A stretch of 10,000 nt of DNA from Asticcacaulis sp. GTDB lineage: Bacteria > Pseudomonadota > Alphaproteobacteria > Caulobacterales > Caulobacteraceae. The translations under genes and the position numbers were made by a program. Positions 1 to 5,735 of the stretch are shown here, one piece after another; position 1 is the stretch's first letter, and each line of letters begins with the position of its first letter. The notes under the pieces were generated by a model that was given only the letters and a program-made list of their open reading frames with translations, did not search any database and was not told the origin of the DNA. Location of the stretch: the NCBI RefSeq assembly GCF_020217185.1, contig NZ_JAIWNX010000198.1, positions 1 through 10,000 of the forward strand. The letters run 5' to 3'.

Positions 1-2
1 AC

Positions 3-899
3 CCCAGCGTTCACCTGAACTGGAACGTGACGGACAAGCTGAAGGCGCGCTTCTCGCTGAACCGCACGGCTTCGCGTCCGGACTATGACGATCTGCGTCC
101 GAACTTCACCTATTCCGACTCGAACCAGACGGTTTCGGGCGGTAACCCGGACGCCAAGCCCGAAAAGCAGACCGGCTTTGACGCCTATCTGGAATACTAT
201 GGCGACTCCGCTTTTGTGTCGGCGGGCTTCTTCTACAAGGACATTCAGGACGTTCTGTTCAACCAGTCGGCCACGTTTGGCTCTGACATCCTGAATTCGG
301 GCACCACCAACCGTTCGGACTATATCCTGACCACCCTGCGTAACGGCGGTGATGGTAAGCTGTCGGGTGTGGAACTGTTCACCTCCTACAGCGCGGAAAA
401 GCTGGTCGAAGACCTCGGCTGGTCGGACTGGCTGGGCGGTTTCGGTGTGAAGGCTTCGGCCACGCTGGCGGACTCGGAAGTCACCCTCCCGGCCTATAAT
501 GTCGGCACCAAGGCTTCGCCGATCATCGTTCCGGCGCGTAAGGCTGACCTGCCGGGCACGTCCGAAGGCGTCTATAACCTTCAGATGATCTATGAAAAGT
601 ACGGCCTGACCGTGCGTCTCGCCTATCAGTACCGCACGGCCTGGATTCAGGATATCGGCGGCTACACCATGGTTGGCGGCGTGGCGGTGCCCTCCGATAA
701 CGGCGACATCTACTGGGACGACGATGAAGAAGTCGATCTGTCGGTGCGCTATCAGATCAACAAGAATCTGGAATGGTTCTTTGACGGATCGAACCTGCGC
801 AATCAGGGGGCCCGCCGTTACGGCACGGTTTCGACCAATCCGATCGAGTTTGAACGCTTTGGCCCGCGCTACGTCGCCGGCGTGCGGTTCAACTTCTAA
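3..899 (+). CDS. TonB-dependent receptor, C-terminal part (5' end outside window)
   Basis: Outer-membrane active transporter that takes up a ligand using TonB/ExbBD energy; the substrate cannot be told from this part. The reading frame is open from the window edge (position 3), so the plug domain and N-terminal strands lie upstream. The visible 298 residues look like the last part of a beta-barrel: alternating aromatic and polar strands, the segment TASRPDYDDLRPNF near the start (typical of the Xanthomonas/Caulobacter-type TonB receptors), a late strand LSVRYQINKNLEWFFDGSNL, and the terminal residues VAGVRFNF ending in Phe, the usual C-terminal signal for barrel assembly by BAM. A GTG at 27 is in frame but internal and is not a real start. 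The gene is followed by a strong terminator, so it ends its transcription unit. Family is certain from sequence style; ligand is unknown. Confidence 0.9.
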   Translation, partial: PSVHLNWNVTDKLKARFSLNRTASRPDYDDLRPNFTYSDSNQTVSGGNPDAKPEKQTGFDAYLEYYGDSAFVSAGFFYKDIQDVLFNQSATFGSDILNSGTTNRSDYILTTLRNGGDGKLSGVELFTSYSAEKLVEDLGWSDWLGGFGVKASATLADSEVTLPAYNVGTKASPIIVPARKADLPGTSEGVYNLQMIYEKYGLTVRLAYQYRTAWIQDIGGYTMVGGVAVPSDNGDIYWDDDEEVDLSVRYQINKNLEWFFDGSNLRNQGARRYGTVSTNPIEFERFGPRYVAGVRFNF

Positions 900-940
900 A
901 ATCCTCAAGGGTGGGGGAGGCCGAAAGGCCTTGATCCCGG

Positions 941-975
941 AAAACGCCGCTCCTGACGGAGCGGCGTTTTTTTTT
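941..975 (+). terminator. Rho-independent terminator of the TonB receptor gene
   Basis: A perfect 13-bp inverted repeat (941-953 with 958-970, core ACGCCGCTCC/GGAGCGGCGT, loop TGAC) is followed by an uninterrupted run of nine T (967-975). It begins 41 bp after the receptor stop codon. The A-run at the 5' foot could also let it act weakly on the opposite strand. Confidence 0.92.
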
Positions 976-1177
976 GATCCTCCGCCCGGTTTTTTGTGTA
1001 ATTCATCACCGATCCTTAAAGTGTAATCCTCTGAAAATATCATTATTAAACATAGGCTTAAATCCATATGGCGGCTTAACGGAACTGACGGATGCTCTTA
1101 GGCCTGCGCGTAGGGCAGGGCTTTGCGTCCCTCGCCTTTTGCGCTAGGGTTGCGAACTCTGAAAGGGAGGGGATGTT
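976..1177 (+). promoter_or_regulatory. AT-rich upstream region of the membrane protein gene
   Basis: About 200 bp lie between the terminator and the next start. Positions 1010-1075 are clearly richer in A/T than the surroundings and hold three TTAA tetranucleotides, but their spacing (8 and 14 bp) does not match the 7-bp CtrA box. A promoter here is inferred only from position and base composition; I see no convincing -35/-10 pair. The ribosome binding site AGGGAGGGG (about 1164-1172) sits just before the ATG at 1178. Confidence 0.35.
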
Positions 1178-2095
1178 ATGAAGCTGTCTGTTGATTTTGC
1201 CTTTGCGGGCATCGAAATCATCAAGAAGAATCCGCTGGCTGTGCTGGTCTGGGGTCTGGTCTATCTGGTGGTCAGTGTGGTGTCGTCGCTGCTTATAGTG
1301 GCGGTGGCGGGGCCGGCCCTGACGGCGCTGCAAAACTATCAGACCGCGCCCGATGCCGACCCGATGCAGGTGTTCGGCCATCTTGGGGCGCTTGTGCCGG
1401 TCTATCTCATTGCCGGTGTTCTGGGGCTGATCTCTTCCGCCATCATCCAGTGCGCCGTCTTCCGCAGCCAGTTGCGGCCGGGTACCGGTGGTTTTGCCTT
1501 TTTGAAACTGGGGGGCGATGAGTTTCGGCAAATACTGGTCGGCATTTTGTGGGCGCTGGCGTTCGTTCTGTTCTACATCGTGTTCGGCATTGCGCTGGCC
1601 ATACTGATCGGGATTGTCTCCATGGTGGGCCAGTTCAGCGAAATTTTGGCCGGAATTCTGATTTTTGTTCTGGTCGTTGGCGGCATTGTCACCTTTCTAT
1701 ATATCGTCAGCCGCTGGTCGCTGGTTATGGTGCAGTCTTTTGCCGAAAGGAAGATCAATATTTTCGGCAGCTTCAAGCTGACCCAGGGGCAGGGCTGGAA
1801 ACTGCTGGGCGGTTACCTTCTGCTGGGTCTGGTGATGATTGTCATTATGATCATCGTCTATAGCCTGGTCTTTGCGCTGGTGGTCGGGACCAGCGGCGGC
1901 TGGATGCAGGCGATTACGCAGATGAGCCGTCCGGACATGAGTTCCGTCGCGGCTCTGATGACGCCTGTCTTTTTCGCACAAACCCTCGTCAGTAGTCTGC
2001 TGATGGGCGGCTTCTATGCCCTGATCTACGGGGCTTCGGCAGCGGCCTACAGCGCCCTAAGCGACAAGGGCACGCGCTCGGTCGAAGTGTTCTGA
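1178..2095 (+). CDS. Six-helix integral membrane protein of unknown function
   Basis: A 305-residue, strongly hydrophobic protein. I see about six membrane segments: residues 21-45, 70-97, 118-148, 155-178, 207-237 and 264-292. A short basic stretch (IKKNP, 15-19) precedes the first helix. Before helix 5 is the segment SFKLTQGQGWKLLGGYLLL (198-216), the S/F-x-LTxG-x-W-xLLG pattern seen in several uncharacterised bacterial multi-pass families of the YciC/DUF975 kind; membership is only suggested by that resemblance. There are no enzymatic motifs. The start ATG has a strong AGGGAGGGG site 5 bp upstream. A nucleoside hydrolase gene follows 50 bp later with its own ribosome binding site, so the two may be cotranscribed, but no functional link is visible. 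Confidence 0.85.
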   Translation: MKLSVDFAFAGIEIIKKNPLAVLVWGLVYLVVSVVSSLLIVAVAGPALTALQNYQTAPDADPMQVFGHLGALVPVYLIAGVLGLISSAIIQCAVFRSQLRPGTGGFAFLKLGGDEFRQILVGILWALAFVLFYIVFGIALAILIGIVSMVGQFSEILAGILIFVLVVGGIVTFLYIVSRWSLVMVQSFAERKINIFGSFKLTQGQGWKLLGGYLLLGLVMIVIMIIVYSLVFALVVGTSGGWMQAITQMSRPDMSSVAALMTPVFFAQTLVSSLLMGGFYALIYGASAAAYSALSDKGTRSVEVF

Positions 2096-2145
2096 CCTTG
2101 ATGTGAGGGCGGTCGCACGATAGGCTTGCCGCAAAGGAGCCTTGC

Positions 2146-3129
2146 ATGTTCGACCGTCGCACCCTGCTGTTATCATCTTTGGCGCTGTCGGTGGCGGGGC
2201 CTGTGACCGCCAGGACGCGCAAGCCTGTGCCGGTGATTTTCCATACCGACATCGGCGGCGATGTCGATGATACCTTCGCGCTCCTCTACCTGTTGCGGCG
2301 GCCGGAACTGGCGCTCAAGCTAGTGGCCACGGATGCGGGCAGCCCACAGTACAAGGCCCGCCTGACGGCCAAACTGCTCACCCTGGCCGGGCGCAGCGAC
2401 GTGGCCATTGCCATGGGTCGTCCGAAGGGCGAGGAGACAGGCGCACAGGCCGAATGGGTCGGAGATTACCGACTTGAGTCCTATCGCGGCGTGGTGCGCA
2501 AGGACGCCGCTCAGGCCATGATCGACACGGTGATGAACTCACCCGATCCCGTGACGATCATCAGCGTCGGTCCGGCCACGGAACTGGCCGAAGCCTTGCG
2601 GCGCGAACCGAAGCTGGCGCAAAAGGCGCGCTTTATCGGTATGTTTGGCTCGGTGCGTATCGGCTATAAGGGCGTTGCGCCGGCCGATGCCGAATATAAC
2701 GTCAAGGTCGATCCGGCGGCGCTGCGCACGATCTTCGAGGCCGACTGGCTCAGCTGTGCAATTACGCCGCTCGATACCTGCGGTCTGGTGACGCTGGATG
2801 GCGCCGACTGGCAAAAGCTGTGGCAGAGTCGTGATCCCTTCGCCGTGGCCTGTATCGAAAACAGCAAGGTGTGGCTGCCCAATGCGCCGTGGATGGCCAA
2901 GGATTTTGACCTGACGAAGCAAAGCTCGGTGCAATTCGACGCTGTGGCGGTCGAAATGGCCTTTGATGAGTCGAAACTGGTGATGGAGACCCTTCCGCTC
3001 AGCGTGTCGGATGAGGGGATGACCCTGATCGACCCCGCCAAAGGCCGCCCGGTGCGCGTGGCGACGCAGTGGACCGACCTGCCCGGCTTCAAACGCCAAC
3101 TGGTCGAGGGGCTGACGCGCGGCGCTTGA
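2146..3129 (+). CDS. Exported inosine-uridine nucleoside hydrolase-like protein
   Basis: Likely cleaves the N-glycosidic bond of nucleosides, releasing base and ribose, outside the cytoplasm. The 327-residue protein starts with a twin-arginine signal (DRRTLLLSSLALSVAG, residues 3-18), with likely cleavage after VTA (19-22). The mature part opens with HTDIGGDVDDTFALLY (33-48), the aspartate cluster (D35, D39, D41, D42) that binds Ca2+ and the ribose in this superfamily; the DxGxDxDD spacing is that of the exported subgroup rather than the classical DPGxDD. Classical enzymes carry a C-terminal His-Asp pair; here the corresponding spot reads QFDAVAV with F264-D265, so the catalytic His appears absent. 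VGPATELAEAL (near 140) resembles the conserved mid-protein segment. AAAGGAG at 2133-2139 fixes the ATG start. Fold assignment is strong; activity and substrate are inferred. Confidence 0.85.
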   Translation: MFDRRTLLLSSLALSVAGPVTARTRKPVPVIFHTDIGGDVDDTFALLYLLRRPELALKLVATDAGSPQYKARLTAKLLTLAGRSDVAIAMGRPKGEETGAQAEWVGDYRLESYRGVVRKDAAQAMIDTVMNSPDPVTIISVGPATELAEALRREPKLAQKARFIGMFGSVRIGYKGVAPADAEYNVKVDPAALRTIFEADWLSCAITPLDTCGLVTLDGADWQKLWQSRDPFAVACIENSKVWLPNAPWMAKDFDLTKQSSVQFDAVAVEMAFDESKLVMETLPLSVSDEGMTLIDPAKGRPVRVATQWTDLPGFKRQLVEGLTRGA

Positions 3130-3146
3130 GGGCGGCAGCCGGCGAT

Positions 3147-3165
3147 GTTACTATCAGTTAGTAAC
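3147..3165. promoter_or_regulatory. Inverted repeat upstream of parD, candidate operator
   Basis: GTTACTA (3147-3153) and TAGTAAC (3159-3165) form a perfect 7-bp inverted repeat around TCAGT, 15 bp before the GTG start of the antitoxin gene and immediately 5' of its ribosome binding site (AGGAG, 3170-3174). ParD-type ribbon-helix-helix antitoxins bind such palindromes to repress their own operon. The role is inferred from position and symmetry. Confidence 0.55.
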
Positions 3166-3180
3166 AGATAGGAGCTTGCC

Positions 3181-3447
3181 GTGCCGACCTCGGTTGCTCT
3201 CAGCCCGCACTTTGAAGCCTTTATCAAGGCGCAGATCGCCACAGGCCGCTACAACAATGTCAGCGAGGTGATCCGCGAAGGCCTGCGCCTGCTGGAAGAC
3301 CGCGAGCTGGAGAAACAGCGACAACGCGAAGCCTTGCGCGCTGAGATCGCCAAAGGGATGGAAGGGCCGTTTATTCCTGCCGAGCAGGTGTTTGATGAGG
3401 TCTTTTCCATGCTCGATGACATGGAAAAAGATCGGGACCGCGCGTAA
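3181..3447 (+). CDS. parD: ParD-family antitoxin (ribbon-helix-helix)
   Basis: An 88-residue antitoxin of the type II ParDE system. It would bind and neutralise the ParE toxin and repress the operon. The N-terminus TSVALSPHFEAFIKAQI supplies the DNA-binding beta strand and first helix, and GRYNNVSEVIREGLRLLEDRE (about 22-42) is the hallmark ParD helix pair. The C-terminal half is highly charged, with alternating Glu/Lys/Arg (about 40-60) and an acidic-hydrophobic tail (EQVFDEVFSMLDD), the usual toxin-wrapping part. The GTG start is supported by AGGAG 6 bp upstream. The stop codon overlaps the toxin start by one base (TAATG at 3445-3449), the usual translational coupling. The toxin gene downstream is interrupted, so this antitoxin may now be an orphan. 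Confidence 0.9.
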   Translation: MPTSVALSPHFEAFIKAQIATGRYNNVSEVIREGLRLLEDRELEKQRQREALRAEIAKGMEGPFIPAEQVFDEVFSMLDDMEKDRDRA

Positions 3448-3569
3448 TGCGCGTCACCTTTTCACCTATGGCCCGAAATGATCTGAGGGAGATTGCGCGG
3501 TACATCGCACAGGATGCACCTGGGCGGGCACGGACGTTTACTCTGGAATTACAACAGAAAGCGCTGAGG

Positions 3570-3646
3570 CTAGTATCGTGAATTTGAAGTTCGCTTCATT
3601 TTGGTATCGAAAACCGGGCGAACTTCAAATTCGAAAACGATACTAG
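3570..3646. repeat. Palindromic element 1, 77 bp, CTAG-ended
   Basis: The left arm 3570-3594 (CTAGTATCGT then GAATTTGAAGTTCGC) and right arm 3618-3646 are reverse complements over 10 + 15 bp. They are interrupted by four extra bases (read TTTC on the complement, at 3633-3636) in the right arm only. The loop is 23 bp (3595-3617) and contains TTGGTATCG. The element starts and ends with CTAG. It introduces the stop codon that truncates parE. It is non-coding and looks like a miniature inverted-repeat element or REP-like sequence; no transposase gene is present in the window. Confidence 0.88.
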
Positions 3647-3659
3647 ATACAATAAGTTG

Positions 3660-3734
3660 CTAGTGTCCTGTTGAATCTGAAATTCGCCAGAGAGCGATAT
3701 CAAGCCCATGCGAATTTCAGATTCAGGACACTAG
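3660..3734. repeat. Palindromic element 2, 75 bp, CTAG-ended, inverted relative of element 1
   Basis: The left arm 3660-3687 (CTAGTGTCCT, then GTT, then GAATCTGAAATTCGC) and right arm 3710-3734 are reverse complements over 10 + 15 bp, with a 3-base bulge in the left arm. The loop is 22 bp (3688-3709); on the complement it carries TTGATATCG at the same offset as TTGGTATCG in element 1. The outer arms of the two elements match at 21 of 25 positions. The bulge is on the inner arm in both, so this is a copy of the same family in opposite orientation, separated from element 1 by 13 bp (3647-3659). It carries GANTC sites in both arms (3673-3677 and 3720-3724). Confidence 0.88.
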
Positions 3735-3892
3735 GCGAGAATCCGCGGTCCGGCGCAGCCAGATATGAATTGGGGCAGGGCGTGCGGTTCCTGTCGCACG
3801 GCAACTACAACATCTATTATCGCATCGGCGAAAACGTCGAAATTCTGCGCATCCTGCACGGTGCGCGGCAAGTCGGTGAAGACGATATCTGA

Positions 3893-3921
3893 CAGGCGTT
3901 GGTCGATAAGACCGACGCCTG
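3893..3921. other. Hairpin between convergent genes
   Basis: CAGGCGTTGGTC (3893-3904) pairs with GACCGACGCCTG (3910-3921) around GATAA, with one T/G wobble. It begins right after the parE stop codon and lies before the end of the convergent minus-strand gene. It is followed by TTC and seven A (3925-3931) rather than a T-run, so it is not a standard intrinsic terminator for the plus strand. On the minus strand the T-run comes before the stem. It may still slow or end transcription, or protect 3' ends. Confidence 0.5.
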
Positions 3922-3947
3922 TTCAAAAAAACACCCGTTGGCCCGTC

Positions 3948-4349
3948 TTATTCGTAGGTGGCCCAGGTTTCGCCGGTCTTGCGGCTATAGCTGATCGCGA
4001 TGCTTGAGACTTCGCACAGGTTGAAGTTTTCCCATTCCGCCGACTCGCCGTCATCATAGACGACCTTGAGGTCCCACAAGCAGGCCTTTTCCTTGCGGCT
4101 GAAGGTGATGTCCACCCTGGCGTTGTTGGGCAGCACATCCTCTTCCATCACATCCTCGTCCCAGCTATCCGACTTGCTGGGCGACACATAGACTTCGGAA
4201 ATCGTGTAGCCGGTATGGTTGATCAGCGTGAAATTCTGCTTGCCCTGAGCCAGAGCCACGGTGGTGGCCAGCATATAAACAACGAGGGCCGAAAGCGCGG
4301 CCATCAGCCACAAAACACTCTGGCGGCGCGTTTGAGCATTTGAAAACAT
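3948..4349 (-). CDS. Small secreted protein of unknown function
   Basis: A 133-residue protein with an N-terminal signal peptide: charged start (NAQTRRQ), hydrophobic core about 11-31, likely cleavage after ALA at residue 34. The mature part begins QGKQNFTLINHTGYTISEVY, a beta-rich opening, followed by an acidic stretch (DSWDEDVMEEDVLPNN, 61-76) and a WDLKVVYDDGESAEWENFNL segment. Two cysteines (C90, C112) could form a disulfide in the periplasm. I recall similar small exported proteins in Caulobacterales and other alphaproteobacteria without a known role; no catalytic motif is visible. The ATG start has GGGAG about 7 bp upstream on the minus strand. The gene is transcribed alone, convergent with the toxin locus. 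Confidence 0.8.
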   Translation of the reverse strand: MFSNAQTRRQSVLWLMAALSALVVYMLATTVALAQGKQNFTLINHTGYTISEVYVSPSKSDSWDEDVMEEDVLPNNARVDITFSRKEKACLWDLKVVYDDGESAEWENFNLCEVSSIAISYSRKTGETWATYE

Positions 4350-4593
4350 TGAAATTCTCCCGAAAAAATTTAGTCGAAACGCAAAAAAACAGTCTCGCAG
4401 CGTTCAATCGCCGCGATCCGGTTAACTTTATTTATAACGGCTTTTAACGAAGTGACCGTAACATAGTTATCACAGTTCGACCGTCACAGACAGGCAACAA
4501 CTTCCCAAACCACAGTCTGGCGCAAAACTCAGGATGGGGGCGGTGGCAAGACCTGCACGGCTACACGTGTCGCCCGTAAAAGTTAGGCTCCAT
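4350..4593. other. Intergenic region, 244 bp, no gene seen
   Basis: This gap separates the end of the fliO-fliP unit (4594) from the start of the secreted-protein gene (4349), both on the minus strand. The part near 4370-4470 is AT-rich and probably holds the secreted-protein promoter; the ribosome binding site complement (TCTCCC, 4356-4361) is visible. I see no intrinsic terminator with a T-run for the flagellar unit. TTAA motifs at 4431-4480 are not spaced like a CtrA box. ACACGTGT (4563-4570) is a short palindrome of unknown meaning. Confidence 0.4.
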
Positions 4594-4926
4594 TCAGTTA
4601 ACAATGGATGTGTCCAGCCGGGGCGTATCCTTGAGGAGGCCATTGAGGCGGTTACGCATCATCGAGAAGGTAAAGCCAAATCCCGGCAAGGTCGTCAGTA
4701 ATATCCACCAGGGCGGGTTTTGGGGGTCGAGCATCCAGATCATAAAGACCAGTATCGGCACGCTCACGATTTGTATGAGCATGAGGGCATAGCCGCTCAG
4801 CAGGGCTTTGCGAATGGCGATGGCTTGCGCCTCGTCCTTCAGGCGATAGGCCGGTCGATGCCGACCGTGCCGATAGAAGAGGGTGTCCTGACCCAGTCGC
4901 TCGAATTTATCGTCGATGAATTTCAT
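4594..4926 (-). CDS. Small membrane protein coupled to fliP
   Basis: A 110-residue protein I do not recognise. A charged cytoplasmic-looking start (MKFIDDKFERLGQDTLFYRH, then basic GRHRPAYRLKDEAQ) leads to two predicted membrane helices, about 43-66 (YALMLIQIVSVPILVFMIWM) and 71-88 (PPWWILLTTLPGFGFTF), and a short polar tail (MMRNRLNGLLKDTPRLDTS). Its ATG directly follows the fliP stop codon with no gap (TAG-ATG at 4929-4924), so it is almost surely cotranslated with fliP. That placement suggests a minor role in flagellar export-gate biogenesis or simple hitchhiking in the operon; sequence gives no further clue. Confidence 0.75.
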   Translation of the reverse strand: MKFIDDKFERLGQDTLFYRHGRHRPAYRLKDEAQAIAIRKALLSGYALMLIQIVSVPILVFMIWMLDPQNPPWWILLTTLPGFGFTFSMMRNRLNGLLKDTPRLDTSIVN

Positions 4927-5733
4927 CTAACCCCCCGCGCCCCCGGTCTTGGTAAAGCTCTCGACCAAGGAACCGCACACCAGCCGCCAGCCATCAACCA
5001 GCACGAAGAAGATCAGCTTGAACGGCAGCGACACCACTACTGGCGGCAGCATCATCATCCCCATGCTCATCAGCACCGAGGCGACCACAAGGTCGATCAC
5101 CAGAAACGGGATGAACAGCAGAAACCCGATCAGAAACGCCGTCTTCAGCTCCGAAATCATAAAGGCCGGCGTGATGACCGTGATCGGCAGGTCCATATTG
5201 TCCTTGGGCTTTTCGACCTTGGACAGGCGGATAAACAGGTTGAGATCGCCCGCATCGACCTGAGACAACATAAAGGTCTTGACCGGTTCGGAGGCCGCAT
5301 CAAAGGCCTGCGGCATTTCCATCTCCTGATCCATCAGCGGGCGGATGCCGGCATCATAGGCCGCCTGATAGGTGGGGGCCATCACCACCGCCGACAGGAA
5401 CATGGCCAGCGAGATCAGCACCGCATTGGGGGGGCTCTGTTGCAGGCCCAGCGCCGTTCTGAGCAGGGACAGCACCACCACGATGCGGATAAAGGAGGTG
5501 GTCATGATGACGATAGACGGCGCCAGCGACAGGACGGTCAAAAGCCCCAGCATCTGCACGACGCGCGCCGTCAGGGTGCCGCCTTGCCCCAGGTCGAGAT
5601 TGACCGATTGCGCCAGCACGTCGCCGGGGAAGATCATCAGGGCGAAACCGAGAATGCCGCCCAGCAGGGTCAGGGCATAGTCGCGTTTGCGCATCGGCTT
5701 GCCGAACTGACGAAAAAGGTCGGGCATCCGCAT
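4927..5733 (-). CDS. fliP: Flagellar type III export gate protein FliP
   Basis: Core subunit of the FliP-FliQ-FliR gate in the inner membrane through which rod, hook and filament proteins are exported. The N-terminus has a basic start and hydrophobic stretch ending VLAQS (signal peptide, normal for FliP). The diagnostic block follows: VQMLGLLTVLSLAPSIVIMT, FIRIVVVLSLLRTALGLQQS and PPNAVLISLAMFLS. The C-terminal pair of helices includes TPAFMISELKTAFLIGFLLF and MGMMMLPPVVVSLPFKLIFF. Length (268 residues from the ATG) is slightly above the usual 245-250 because of the longer N-terminus. I chose the ATG at 5733, which overlaps the fliO stop by one base (TGATG); a GTG at 5736 or ATG at 5727 is possible. 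It is the second gene of a fliO-fliP-small membrane protein unit. Confidence 0.96.
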   Translation of the reverse strand: MRMPDLFRQFGKPMRKRDYALTLLGGILGFALMIFPGDVLAQSVNLDLGQGGTLTARVVQMLGLLTVLSLAPSIVIMTTSFIRIVVVLSLLRTALGLQQSPPNAVLISLAMFLSAVVMAPTYQAAYDAGIRPLMDQEMEMPQAFDAASEPVKTFMLSQVDAGDLNLFIRLSKVEKPKDNMDLPITVITPAFMISELKTAFLIGFLLFIPFLVIDLVVASVLMSMGMMMLPPVVVSLPFKLIFFVLVDGWRLVCGSLVESFTKTGGAGG

Positions 5734-5735
5734 CA

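Larger units (their letters stand above)
3447..3892 (+). pseudogene. parE: ParE-family toxin gene, interrupted by a palindrome pair
   Basis: ParE toxins poison DNA gyrase. The reading frame starts at the ATG overlapping the parD stop and runs for 42 ParE-like residues (MRVTFSPMARNDLREIARYI then AQDAPGRARTF...KALRL). It then enters the inserted element and ends at TGA 3579-3581. The other half resumes after 3734: LGENPRSGAARYELGQGVRF, then LSHGNYNIYYRI and the family's C-terminal signature EILRILHGARQVGEDDI, stop 3890-3892. Deleting 161 bp (keeping one of the CTAG copies at 3570 and 3731) rejoins the halves in frame at residue 42 with no missing residue, giving 94 residues, a normal ParE length. 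161 bp is not a multiple of three, so the insertion both adds stops and shifts the frame. The toxin is presumably inactive. A TTG-started frame (3671-3892) runs through the second element into the C-terminal half but has no good ribosome binding site. Confidence 0.88.

Noticed and set aside
1046..1079. TTAA motifs upstream of the membrane protein gene as a CtrA box
   Set aside because: Spacings between TTAA copies are 8 and 14 bases, not 7.
1076..1531. Minus-strand open frame under the six-helix protein gene
   Set aside because: Basic, low-complexity product without family features; overlaps a gene with a strong ribosome binding site on the other strand.
3570..3734. CRISPR-like or attC-like array
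   Set aside because: Only two units in inverted orientation, no regular direct repeats and spacers, and no integrase or Cas gene nearby.
3671..3892. Independent gene starting with TTG in element 2 and continuing into the ParE C-terminus
   Set aside because: No ribosome binding site, and the N-terminal part is just translated palindrome; better explained as a remnant of interrupted parE.
3893..3931. Intrinsic terminator after parE
   Set aside because: The stem is good, but it is followed by an A-run, not a T-run, on the plus strand, and the T-run precedes the stem on the minus strand; recorded only as a hairpin.
4420..4480. TTAA motifs upstream of the secreted-protein gene as a CtrA box
   Set aside because: No pair has the 7-bp spacing with an intact second TTAA; at best TTAA-N7-TATA.
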